Shown: positions 37,350 through 45,346 of the stretch, piece by piece | Numbering within the stretch: position 1 is the first letter of the stretch | How the letters are laid out: each line of letters begins with the position of its first letter | Origin: Polynucleobacter parvulilacunae | GTDB taxonomy: Bacteria; Pseudomonadota; Gammaproteobacteria; Burkholderiales; Burkholderiaceae | Length of the DNA stretch: 64,000 bases | NCBI RefSeq assembly: GCF_018881715.1 | Contig: NZ_JACVPW010000001.1 | Location: forward strand, 893,337-957,336 | Direction of reading: 5' to 3' | The notes under the pieces: model-generated | Database searches by the model: none | What the model was told of the DNA's origin: nothing | Seen by the model: the letters and a program-made list of their open reading frames with translations, nothing else | Made by a program: the position numbers and the translations under genes

Positions 37350-37886
37350 TTACTGAGGTACTACGCGACGTGCTTCAGTAAACTTGGCTGCCCAGTAGGG
37401 CGTTGTGATGTAGTCAAGGCGCACGGTTCCGCCTGCGCTTGGTGCATGAACAAATCTACCTTGTCCAACATAGATTCCCGCATGGGAATATTTTTCACCG
37501 GTAGTGTTAAAGAAAACTAGATCACCTGGAGCGGGTGGTTGACCTTCAATGCTCCTACCTTTGGTACTCATCAATTGAATAGTCCGTGGAAGTTTGACCC
37601 CAGCTGCCTTGTTATAGACGTAGACAATCAGTCCGCTGCAATCAAAGCCACCCTTTGGGGTATTGCCACCAAACCGATAGGGGACATCTACTAAACCAAC
37701 GGCTGCAATAGAAATATCTTCAGTACCAACGCTAGTGTCTTGCTTGAATTGAGAGACTCTAGAGGAGGATCCTGATTTGCCGCTGAACGTGCTGCACCCG
37801 CTTAGGATCAGTAAGCTACAAATAAAAATGCCGCACCCCAGAAGAGTGCGGCATGAGAGAGATTGCTTAGAGTGCGTCAGCAGCAT
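37350..37886 (-). CDS. NlpC/P60 family lipoprotein
   Basis: Probable cell-wall endopeptidase on the membrane. I use the ATG at 37886, which overlaps the end of the PhoH gene by 20 nt; another in-frame ATG at 37910 lies deeper in that gene. Residues 1-30 form a lipoprotein signal with LILSGC. The NlpC/P60 triad is present: Cys in GFDCSGLIVY, His in YSHAGIYVG and a third polar residue in FVHAPSAGG. 178 residues, standard for the Spr/MepS type. A terminator-like hairpin is embedded in its signal-peptide codons. Confidence 0.88.
   Translation of the reverse strand: MLLTHSKQSLSCRTLLGCGIFICSLLILSGCSTFSGKSGSSSRVSQFKQDTSVGTEDISIAAVGLVDVPYRFGGNTPKGGFDCSGLIVYVYNKAAGVKLPRTIQLMSTKGRSIEGQPPAPGDLVFFNTTGEKYSHAGIYVGQGRFVHAPSAGGTVRLDYITTPYWAAKFTEARRVVPQ
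37823..37854 (-). terminator. Terminator-like hairpin inside the NlpC/P60 gene
   Basis: On the minus strand ATGCCGCAC (37854-37846) pairs perfectly with GTGCGGCAT (37836-37828), then TTTTTA follows. It lies 13 nt after the PhoH stop codon but inside the signal-peptide coding part of the next gene. It could terminate most PhoH transcripts and make expression of the lipoprotein depend on translation through the stem. Confidence 0.7.
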
Positions 37887-39531
37887 GATCCGCAAGACGT
37901 GAGCGTTCACCGCGAGCTAAAGTCACGTGACCACCATGACGCCAACCCTTGAAGCGATCAACTACATAAGTTAAACCTGAAGACCCCTCGGTTAAATATG
38001 GGGTATCGATCTGAGCGATGTTTCCTAGGCAAATAATTTTGGTTCCAGGGCCCGCGCGGGTAACGAGGGTTTTCATTTGTTTTGGAGTGAGGTTTTGCGC
38101 TTCATCAATGATCACAAACTTGCTGACAAAGGTTCTGCCGCGCATGAAGTTCATGCTCTTTACTTTAATGCGTGAGCGAATCAACTCTTGAGTAGCAGCG
38201 CGACCCCATTCACCACCATCTTCATTACGCTGTAATACCTCTAGGTTATCGTCAAACGCACCCATCCAAGGTTGCATCTTTTCTTCTTCGGTACCTGGGA
38301 GGAAGCCAATATCTTCACCGACTGGCACTGTGGCGCGGGTAATGATGATTTCGTTATAACGCTTGCTGTCCAGAACCTGTTCAAGACCGGCGGCCAATGC
38401 CAGCAAAGTTTTGCCGGTACCAGCTTGTCCCAATAGGGTCACAAAATCAACATCTGGGTTCATGAGCAGATTCATAGCAAAGTTCTGCTCGCGGTTGCGT
38501 GCAGTAACGCTCCAGACATTATTCTTTTGATGGGAGAAGTCTCTAAGTGTTTGCAGGAGGGCAGTTTTGCCATTAATTTCTCTAACCTGTGCATAGAAAG
38601 GTGTGGAGCCATCTGGATTTTCTTGATAGACAAACTGGTTGACCAACATGCTTTGTACGGATGGTCCAGTCACGCGATAAAACATCGTGCCAGATTTGGA
38701 GTCAGCCCAGCTTTCCATATCCTTGCCGTGCTTGGGCCAAAAATCTGCTGGCAATGTCATCACGCCGGCATACATCAAGTCACGATCTTCTAATACTTGG
38801 TCGTTGAAATAATCTTCTGCAGGCAAACCAAGGGCGCGTGCCTTAATACGCATATTGATATCTTTGGATACCAATACCACTTCTTGGCCCTTACGAGTTT
38901 TTTGTAATTCGCTTACTACTGCCAGAATAAGGTTGTCACCTTTGCCTTCAGGTAGACCCTCTGGCAAAGCTTGAGTAGTTAATTTTGTCTGAAAGAATAG
39001 GCGACCCGTCACATCTTGGTTGCCTAGCTTATTGAGTGGAATGCCATCATCTAAAGTACCACTAGTGCCGGCAATCAGCTGATCCAAAGACCTGCTGACT
39101 GTACGGGCGTTACGGGCTACCTCGGTCATACCTTTTTTGTGATTGTCCAACTCTTCTAAAGTGGTCATCGGCAAGTAGAGATCATGCTCAGAGAAGCGGA
39201 ACAGGGAGCTTGGGTCATGCATCAATACGTTTGTATCAAGAACAAACAAGCTTGGAGGACCAGTACGAATAATCCGTTTTGGTTTTGCGGGTGTAGCTGC
39301 TTTATTCTCATTGCGTTCATTACGCTGATGATGAACAGGGCGATGATCTGCTTTAATCTTTTCGAGAGCGACTTCCGCTGCAGATAAATCTTCTTCTGCG
39401 TCGTTCGTCCAATCAACAGCTTCCACTACCACTGGTTTTGCTTGAGCAGGACGTTTCTTTAAGTCGGGAGTATCTTTGCGACTGAGTTTCACTTGATCAG
39501 CAATTTGAGTGGGGATTGGGGGCAGCGGCAT
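37867..39531 (-). CDS. PIN-PhoH fusion protein (PhoH2/YlaK type)
   Basis: 554 residues from ATG 39531, chosen because AGGAG lies 5 nt upstream; an ATG at 39570 lies within the leader terminator region. The PIN domain (about residues 100-260) starts FVLDTNVLMHDP with the first metal-binding Asp. The PhoH ATPase domain has Walker A GQAGTGKTLLALAAG near residue 370 and IIDEAQNLTPKQMK (Walker B). PhoH2 proteins couple a PIN ribonuclease with an ATP-driven RNA helicase. Some are partnered by an antitoxin-like small gene; I see none here. An Arg/Lys/Pro-rich N-terminal extension precedes the PIN domain. Confidence 0.9.
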   Translation of the reverse strand: MPLPPIPTQIADQVKLSRKDTPDLKKRPAQAKPVVVEAVDWTNDAEEDLSAAEVALEKIKADHRPVHHQRNERNENKAATPAKPKRIIRTGPPSLFVLDTNVLMHDPSSLFRFSEHDLYLPMTTLEELDNHKKGMTEVARNARTVSRSLDQLIAGTSGTLDDGIPLNKLGNQDVTGRLFFQTKLTTQALPEGLPEGKGDNLILAVVSELQKTRKGQEVVLVSKDINMRIKARALGLPAEDYFNDQVLEDRDLMYAGVMTLPADFWPKHGKDMESWADSKSGTMFYRVTGPSVQSMLVNQFVYQENPDGSTPFYAQVREINGKTALLQTLRDFSHQKNNVWSVTARNREQNFAMNLLMNPDVDFVTLLGQAGTGKTLLALAAGLEQVLDSKRYNEIIITRATVPVGEDIGFLPGTEEEKMQPWMGAFDDNLEVLQRNEDGGEWGRAATQELIRSRIKVKSMNFMRGRTFVSKFVIIDEAQNLTPKQMKTLVTRAGPGTKIICLGNIAQIDTPYLTEGSSGLTYVVDRFKGWRHGGHVTLARGERSRLADHAADAL

Positions 39532-39702
39532 GGACTCTCCTAAAAGAAAAAACCGCCAAGCGGAGTGCATTGACGGTTTATTACGAAACTAGTTGCAGTG
39601 GTGATGGAAAAACGGAGGGGGTTGCTCCCCGTGCCTGATCTGAGATATTCAGGTTTCTGATTCAAACGGATTGTCAGACTTTCCCGTCGTTTACGGTGCA
39701 TA
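39532..39702 (-). promoter_or_regulatory. phoH leader ending in a terminator next to the ribosome binding site
   Basis: A possible promoter TTGCAA (39736-39731), 16 nt, TAAAGT (39714-39709) on the minus strand gives a leader of about 171 nt. It contains hairpins CCTGA/TCAGG (39634-39653) and GGGG/CCCC (39617-39630). It ends in AAACCGTC/GGCGGTTT (39579-39550, one G-U pair) followed by a long T-run (to 39542) that runs directly into the AGGAG of phoH. It may be an attenuator; it could also simply end the arn-bcp transcript. No known riboswitch class is recognised. Confidence 0.5.
39541..39579 (-). terminator. Intrinsic terminator directly before phoH
   Basis: Minus-strand stem AAACCGTC with GGCGGTTT (8 bp, one G-U), loop of 14 nt, then TTTTCTTTTA. 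Its T-run touches the phoH SD. Good terminator geometry. Confidence 0.7.
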
Positions 39703-39763
39703 TGAATCACTTTACCCCAAAATTCGGGGTTTGCAAGCACCTCAGATCAAATTGTTGTAAAAA

Positions 39764-40231
39764 TTATTTAATGGCTTGGGCTGCTTGTAATACTTCTGTC
39801 ACATGACCTGGAACCTTGAGACCGCGCCACTCTTTTACAAGTTTACCGGAGGAGTCAAATAAGAAGGTGCTGCGCTCTACCCCACGGACTTGCTTGCCGT
39901 ACATATTCTTCATCTTCATAACGCCAAAGATCTGGCAAAGCGTTTCTTCGGTATCGGCAACTAGCTCAAATGGGAGTTCAAGCTTGCTGCGGAAGTTGTC
40001 GTGTGACTTGAGGCTATCGCGGGAAACCCCTACCACCAAAGTATTGGCCTTAGTAAAGGCTTCAATGTTGTCTCTAAATTCGCCGGACTCCGCTGTGCAG
40101 CCAGGCGTCATGTCTTTTGGATAAAAGTACAGAACCAATTTTTTACCTTTGGCGGACGCTGGTGAAAACGTTAATCCAGAAGTTGCTGGAATCGCGCACT
40201 GTGGCATAGGTTGACCAATAGATACTGTCAT
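39764..40231 (-). CDS. bcp: Bacterioferritin comigratory protein-type peroxiredoxin
   Basis: Thiol peroxidase that reduces H2O2 and organic peroxides in the cytoplasm. 155 residues. Peroxidatic Cys45 in MTPGCTAESG. E. coli BCP has a resolving Cys five residues later (Cys50); here that position is Gly. Cys99 in EETLCQIFG could serve as resolving Cys in the other BCP mode, or the enzyme works as 1-Cys. It lies 32 nt after the arnD-like gene on the same strand. Confidence 0.92.
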   Translation of the reverse strand: MTVSIGQPMPQCAIPATSGLTFSPASAKGKKLVLYFYPKDMTPGCTAESGEFRDNIEAFTKANTLVVGVSRDSLKSHDNFRSKLELPFELVADTEETLCQIFGVMKMKNMYGKQVRGVERSTFLFDSSGKLVKEWRGLKVPGHVTEVLQAAQAIK

Positions 40232-40263
40232 GATGATCCTTCGTTGGTTGTTGTCTCTTACTT

Positions 40264-41181
40264 CTAGCTACTTTGAATAATTAAATCACCGCTGCGATTG
40301 GGTATTTCACCCCAAGTCAGTGGCAGTACCGCTATTTTATCGAGTTGCTTGGTAGCTTCCCAAGATTTGTGCAGGTCGCCCATAGTGACTAGGTCGTGAC
40401 CTTGATCTAGCCATCCGGCTATTAGCTTCTCAAATGCAGGCAAGAGTTTTTGTCCCTCTAGCTCAGCGTGCAAGGTGAAGACTTGGTCATTCGGGTTGCT
40501 TTGGGTAATTTTCAGTAATTTTTTAACAGCGCCAAATTCGTCTGCACCATCGATACCAATGAGTTCATCAAACGTCGGGAGTGTGGTTGGGTACTGAACA
40601 TGTTTTGCTTTGCCTGAAGGGAGTGCAAGGCGATAGGGCATTAGGTTCGGTTCAGCTCTGCCATCCGATGAGTAAGCGATGCCCCATTGATCGAGTTGTT
40701 CAAAAGCAGCTTCATTCATTTGCCATCCAGCCGCACCATAAGTAACTGGCGCATGACCAAAGATCTCTACAAAGCGATCCCAACTTCTTTGCATCATTGC
40801 TTTAGTCCACTGTGCGTCTTGTGTTCGCACTGCGTCCTGCCAGGCAACGTGATCCCAGGTGTGAATACCTGTCTCGTGACCCGCTTTATCGATGGCATGC
40901 ATTTCTGCGGCAGCTTTTTTTCCAATGTCTGGCCCAGGAAGAAGGACTCCGTAAAGCAAAGTCTTAATGCCGTAATGCTCGACAACGGAAGTGCGGCTTA
41001 CTTTCTTTAGAAAGCCTGGGCGAAAGACACGCTTTAAAGCCCAACCGGTGTGGTCAGGCCCAAGGCTAAACAGAAAGGTGGCTTTGAGGCCAAAACGCTC
41101 CAAGGTACGAGCAAGATTGGGTACGCCTTCTTTAGTGCCGCGTAAGGTATCTACATCAACCTTGAGAGCTATCTTAGCCAT
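40264..41181 (-). CDS. arnD: Polysaccharide deacetylase, ArnD-like
   Basis: Removes the formyl group from undecaprenyl-phosphate-Ara4FN before transfer to lipid A. 305 residues. IALKVDVDTLRGT at the N-terminus holds the metal-binding Asp of the NodB-type fold; GHETGIHTWDHVAWQD holds the His pair. YGAAGWQMNEAAF and LHAELEG (near 240) follow as in ArnD. The position directly after the ArnA decarboxylase gene supports ArnD over other deacetylases. Confidence 0.92.
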   Translation of the reverse strand: MAKIALKVDVDTLRGTKEGVPNLARTLERFGLKATFLFSLGPDHTGWALKRVFRPGFLKKVSRTSVVEHYGIKTLLYGVLLPGPDIGKKAAAEMHAIDKAGHETGIHTWDHVAWQDAVRTQDAQWTKAMMQRSWDRFVEIFGHAPVTYGAAGWQMNEAAFEQLDQWGIAYSSDGRAEPNLMPYRLALPSGKAKHVQYPTTLPTFDELIGIDGADEFGAVKKLLKITQSNPNDQVFTLHAELEGQKLLPAFEKLIAGWLDQGHDLVTMGDLHKSWEATKQLDKIAVLPLTWGEIPNRSGDLIIQSS

Positions 41182-41200
41182 GTACCTTTGACTTGCTTAC

Positions 41201-42247
41201 TTATTCTTTGTCGACTAGGTGACGTGCTTTTTCTACGTCTCCACGATAGGCTTCAAAAATATTCTTGAGCGCATCGGACATCGTAGTGGTTGGCTTCCAA
41301 CCCAATTCACTCATCGTGTTGTCAATTGCAGGAACACGATTTTGTACGTCTTGGTAGCCTTCACCGTAGTAAGCGCCGGAAGTAGTCTCAACAATTTTCA
41401 CTTCATTCGCATTCTTTGCATACTCGGGAATACTGCGAGCAATTTCCAACATCTGATTGGCTAGTTCACGAATAGAGTGATTGTTCTTTGGGTTGCCAAT
41501 GTTGTAGATCTTGCCATTAGCAACACCATCTTTGTTATCAATAATGTGCATCAAAGCATCGATACCATCGTCAATATAAGTAAAGGCACGTTTCTGGGCG
41601 CCACCATCAACAACGTTGATAGATTCGCCGCGAACGATATGACCCAAGAACTGAGTTACAACGCGGGAAGAGCCTTCTTTTGGTGTGTAAATGCTATCTA
41701 GACCAGGGCCAATCCAGTTAAATGGACGGAAGAGGGTAAAGCGTAAGCCTTCCATGCCATAACCCCAAATCACACGATCCATCAACTGCTTGGAGCAGGC
41801 GTAGATCCAACGAGGCTTGTTGATTGGGCCGTAAACCATATTGGATTTAGACGGATCGAATTCGGCGTCTTCACACATTCCATATACTTCAGAAGTTGAT
41901 GGGAATACCAAATGCTTTTTGTATTTCACTGCAGAGCGCACGATTGGTAGATTGGCTTCGAAATCGAGTTCAAATACTTTAAGTGGCTGCTGTACATAAG
42001 TAGCTGGAGTTGCAATCGCAACTAAAGGCAAGATGACATCGCATTTACGGATGTGATATTCAACCCATTCTTTATTGATGGTGATGTCACCTTCAAAGAA
42101 ATGCATGCGCGGATGATTGATTAAGTCACCAAGACGATCGTTTTGCATATCCATGCCATAGACATCCCAATCGGTTGTCTCGAGAATACGCTTAGAAAGG
42201 TGGTGACCAATAAAACCGTTAACACCAAGAATGAGTACTTTTTTCAT
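41201..42247 (-). CDS. UDP-glucuronic acid decarboxylase (ArnA C-terminal part)
   Basis: 348-residue short-chain dehydrogenase/epimerase that oxidises and decarboxylates UDP-glucuronate to UDP-4-keto-pentose. NAD loop GVNGFIGHHLSKR; catalytic STSEVYG and the YACSKQLMDRVIW Tyr-Lys pair (about residues 115-155). In E. coli this activity is the C-terminal half of ArnA; here it is a free-standing gene, with the formyltransferase half as the neighbouring gene upstream. Confidence 0.92.
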   Translation of the reverse strand: MKKVLILGVNGFIGHHLSKRILETTDWDVYGMDMQNDRLGDLINHPRMHFFEGDITINKEWVEYHIRKCDVILPLVAIATPATYVQQPLKVFELDFEANLPIVRSAVKYKKHLVFPSTSEVYGMCEDAEFDPSKSNMVYGPINKPRWIYACSKQLMDRVIWGYGMEGLRFTLFRPFNWIGPGLDSIYTPKEGSSRVVTQFLGHIVRGESINVVDGGAQKRAFTYIDDGIDALMHIIDNKDGVANGKIYNIGNPKNNHSIRELANQMLEIARSIPEYAKNANEVKIVETTSGAYYGEGYQDVQNRVPAIDNTMSELGWKPTTTMSDALKNIFEAYRGDVEKARHLVDKE

Positions 42248-42294
42248 CTTTACTGCCTCGTTTTAATCTAATTAGATACTGCTCAATTCGTTAC

Positions 42295-43164
42295 TTAGTT
42301 GCTTGCTGGAAACCATTCCAAGATTTCTACTGCTTGGTGGTCGCCGCAAATGCCGAATACCCGATTATCAACCACTTGGACGCCACAAACCTCAAGATTG
42401 AGCTGGGCTGGAAATGACCCTTTTAGGCTGGTGCGGGCCACAATCATGGCTTTGCCCTGATGATCCGTAAAGGCGCCTGGATAAGGGGGTGCAACCGCCC
42501 TAACTAGGTCATGGACCTGTTTAGCAGTCTGATTCCAATGAATTTGCCCGTCCGCAGGCTTGCGACCCCCAAAATAGCTCCCTTTTTGAAGTTCATTCGG
42601 TTGGCGGGGCACGATTCCCTGTAATAGGCTGGGTAAGACTTGGTCAATGACGCTTACAGCCGCATGACTTACTTTCCCAAAAACATCGGTAGCAGTTTCA
42701 TCGGGGTCGATGCTCACGGCTACCTGCCCAACGATATCTCCCGCATCTGGTTTTGCTTCCATTACATGCAAAGTTGCGCCAGTTTCAGTTTCGCCATGCA
42801 GGATGGCCCAATTGACTGGCGCACGACCACGATACTTTGGCAGTAGTGAGCCGTGCATATTCAAAGCCGCAATTTTGGCGCAAGCCAAAACCTGCGCTGG
42901 AATCATGAATCGATAGTAGAAGGAGAAAATGTAATCGGGGGCCAGTGCTTGAATCTTGGGAATTAAACTCACCAACTCATTAGCTTTTGGCGTAATGAAC
43001 GGAATATTTTTCTCTGCGCATAATTTAGCGACACTCCCAAACCAAACATTTTCGTTTGGATCATCTTCATGGGTAACAACTAAATCAATTTGGATGCCTG
43101 CGCTGATAAGTGCCTTGAGGCAATTAACGCCTACATCGTGATAAGCAAAGACGACTGCGTGCAA
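42295..43164 (-). CDS. UDP-Ara4N formyltransferase (ArnA N-terminal part)
   Basis: 289 residues. Formylates UDP-Ara4N using N10-formyl-THF. Starts at TTG 43164, directly after the arnC stop codon (TAATTG), because VVFAYHDVGVNCL matches the ArnA N-terminus. NMHGSLLPKYRGRAPVNWA contains the catalytic His and RGRAP formyltransferase signature; ETETGATLH follows with the catalytic Asp in DAGDIV. The C-terminal domain is the FMT-C type. 47 nt separate it from the decarboxylase gene. Confidence 0.92.
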   Translation of the reverse strand: MHAVVFAYHDVGVNCLKALISAGIQIDLVVTHEDDPNENVWFGSVAKLCAEKNIPFITPKANELVSLIPKIQALAPDYIFSFYYRFMIPAQVLACAKIAALNMHGSLLPKYRGRAPVNWAILHGETETGATLHVMEAKPDAGDIVGQVAVSIDPDETATDVFGKVSHAAVSVIDQVLPSLLQGIVPRQPNELQKGSYFGGRKPADGQIHWNQTAKQVHDLVRAVAPPYPGAFTDHQGKAMIVARTSLKGSFPAQLNLEVCGVQVVDNRVFGICGDHQAVEILEWFPASN

Positions 43165-44127
43165 TTATTTTTTCTCTAAAACAGTTTGCACAACATAGCG
43201 AGGACGTTTGCGGATCTGTTGATAGATGCGGCCAATGTATTCACCCAAGAGACCAAGCCCAAAGAGCATCACGCCAATCAGGAAGAAGGTCAAGGCGAAG
43301 AGGGTAAATACACCCTCAACCTCAGCACCTAGAACAAAGCGGCGCACCAGCAGGTAGGCAAACAAGCTGCCTGCAGCAAGGGAGAGAAGCATGCCTAGGA
43401 TTGAGAAGATCTGTAGCGGCATGATCGAGAAGCCAGTTACCAAGTCAAAGTTCAAACGAATAAGTTGATACAGACTGTACTTGGACTCACCAGCAAAACG
43501 CTCTTCGTGTTTGACAGAAATTTCTACTGGGTTTGCAGAGAAGGTATATGCCAAAGCTGGAATAAAAGTATTGCTTTCATCACATTGACGAACGAGATCA
43601 ACAATGCGACGACTATATCCGCGCAACATGCAGCCTTGATCGGTCATCGTGATGCGGGTAATATTTTCACGCAAGCTATTCATAACGCGTGAAGCAAATT
43701 TTCTAAAGAAGCTGTCCTGACGATTTGCGCGGATAGTGCCAACGTAATCGTGACCTTTTAATAATTGCTCGGTCAATGCATCTATTTCTTCGGGCGGGTT
43801 TTGTAAGTCAGCATCCAAAGTAATAATGTGTTCGCCTTTAGCATATTCAAAGCCGGCCATGATCGCCATATGCTGGCCAAAGTTGCTATGAAATAAAACA
43901 GCGCGAGTGACATCGGGACGTAACTCAACTTGTTTAGAGAGGATGCCGGCGGAGCGATCTTTGCTGCCATCATTCACAAACACAATTTCATAGGCAATCT
44001 TGCGTTTGGCGGCCAGTGCATCCAAAGCTGGATAGAGGCGATCGAATAAAGCTTTTAGCCCGTCCTCCTCGTTGTAAACGGGAATAACAATACTGAGTGT
44101 TGGGTTGGCAACTAAATTTGCAGTCAT
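43165..44127 (-). CDS. arnC: Undecaprenyl-phosphate Ara4FN transferase ArnC
   Basis: Family 2 glycosyltransferase that loads Ara4FN on undecaprenyl phosphate. 320 residues. VIPVYNEEDGL at the N-terminus, ITLDADLQNPPEEI with the DxD-type metal motif, and two C-terminal membrane segments (about 238-300) fit ArnC rather than other GT2 enzymes. Directly adjacent to the formyltransferase gene. Confidence 0.93.
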   Translation of the reverse strand: MTANLVANPTLSIVIPVYNEEDGLKALFDRLYPALDALAAKRKIAYEIVFVNDGSKDRSAGILSKQVELRPDVTRAVLFHSNFGQHMAIMAGFEYAKGEHIITLDADLQNPPEEIDALTEQLLKGHDYVGTIRANRQDSFFRKFASRVMNSLRENITRITMTDQGCMLRGYSRRIVDLVRQCDESNTFIPALAYTFSANPVEISVKHEERFAGESKYSLYQLIRLNFDLVTGFSIMPLQIFSILGMLLSLAAGSLFAYLLVRRFVLGAEVEGVFTLFALTFFLIGVMLFGLGLLGEYIGRIYQQIRKRPRYVVQTVLEKK

Positions 44128-44168
44128 GCTGCAATTTTGCCTGATTCTGAGCTTTTAACCTAAGAACG

Positions 44169-45335
44169 CTAGTTTTTGCGGTATTTAAGCAAGATTCCGA
44201 CTAAACCACTAGCTATACGGCCAATATCTTCATCGGCCATTGCTGGAAATAAAGGGAGGGTCAGAATGGATTTACCAATGCGTTCAGCAATTGGCGTATC
44301 TGATGTTTTGTAGCCCTGGTTTTTGTAGAGAGTAAAGCCGGTAATAGCGGGGTAATGAACGCCAGTACCAATGCCTAAATCTTTTAACTCAGTCATCACT
44401 TGGGCGCGATCGGTCTTTAACTGATCCAAGGGCAATGCAACTTGGAACATGTGCCAGTTGCTGTCGGTAAAGTTTTCTACAGGAAGCTCTAACTCCAAGC
44501 TTTCCAATCCAGCAGATTTCAATTCAGCGCGAAGGACATTAAAGTATTGACGCGCGAGCGCGGTACGGCGAGTTTGATAAAAAGGAAGCTGCTTGAGTTG
44601 TTCAAGACCGATTGCCGCGTTCACATCAGTAAGATTATCTTTACCGCCCAATACATCAACATCCATTCCATCCATGCCTTGACGGGTTAATCCTTGAAGG
44701 CGGAACTTCTCAGCAAGTTTTGCTTCATCGGCGTTATTTAATACAAGGCAACCACCCTCAATAGTTGTGAGATTCTTATTAGCTTGAAAGCTAAAACTCA
44801 CTAAATCACCGAAGCTACCAATCTTCTTGCCTTGCCACTGTGAGCCAAAGGCTTGTGCAGCATCTTCGATTACGCGAAGCTTGTATTTTTTAGCTAAAGA
44901 GTAGAGCTGATCCATGTCAACCGGTAATCCAGCTAAATAGACTGGCATGATCGCGCGCGTCTTTGGTGTGATTGCAGCAGCAACTTTATTTAAATCAATG
45001 TTGCGTGTTACGGGATCAACATCCACAAATACTGGTTTTGCACCAACACTCAAAATCACGTTTGAGGTTGCCACCCAAGAGATAGGAGTTGTAATAACTT
45101 CATCACCTGGGCCAATGCCTGCAACTTGCAAAGCAATCTTCATCGTTGCTGTGCCATTGGCAAAGCAACGCACTGGTCGATCGTCGAAGTACTTACTTAA
45201 AGTGGATTCAAACTCTGCCAACTTAGGGCCTGATGTCACCCAACCTGAGCGCAATACTTCCGAGACGGCATCAATTGTTTCTTGATTAAAGCTGGGGCGC
45301 GTGAATGGGATAAATGGGGAGTTAGAGTCTGACAT
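44169..45335 (-). CDS. arnB: UDP-4-keto-pentose aminotransferase ArnB
   Basis: PLP enzyme of the DegT/DnrJ/EryC1/StrS family that aminates UDP-4-keto-pentose to UDP-Ara4N. 388 residues, close to E. coli ArnB. IPFTRPSFNQETIDAV at the N-terminus, IEDAAQAFGSQW with the PLP-binding Asp, and VSFSFQANKNLTTIEGG with the Schiff-base Lys (about residue 188). 41 nt from arnC; the arnT stop precedes it by 11 nt. Confidence 0.94.
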   Translation of the reverse strand: MSDSNSPFIPFTRPSFNQETIDAVSEVLRSGWVTSGPKLAEFESTLSKYFDDRPVRCFANGTATMKIALQVAGIGPGDEVITTPISWVATSNVILSVGAKPVFVDVDPVTRNIDLNKVAAAITPKTRAIMPVYLAGLPVDMDQLYSLAKKYKLRVIEDAAQAFGSQWQGKKIGSFGDLVSFSFQANKNLTTIEGGCLVLNNADEAKLAEKFRLQGLTRQGMDGMDVDVLGGKDNLTDVNAAIGLEQLKQLPFYQTRRTALARQYFNVLRAELKSAGLESLELELPVENFTDSNWHMFQVALPLDQLKTDRAQVMTELKDLGIGTGVHYPAITGFTLYKNQGYKTSDTPIAERIGKSILTLPLFPAMADEDIGRIASGLVGILLKYRKN

Positions 45336-45346
45336 AGGTTTCTATA

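Noticed and set aside
39540-39740. 66-residue frame in the phoH leader
   Set aside because: It ends in Phe codons made by the terminator T-run; more likely a by-product of the structured leader. A leader peptide is not excluded.
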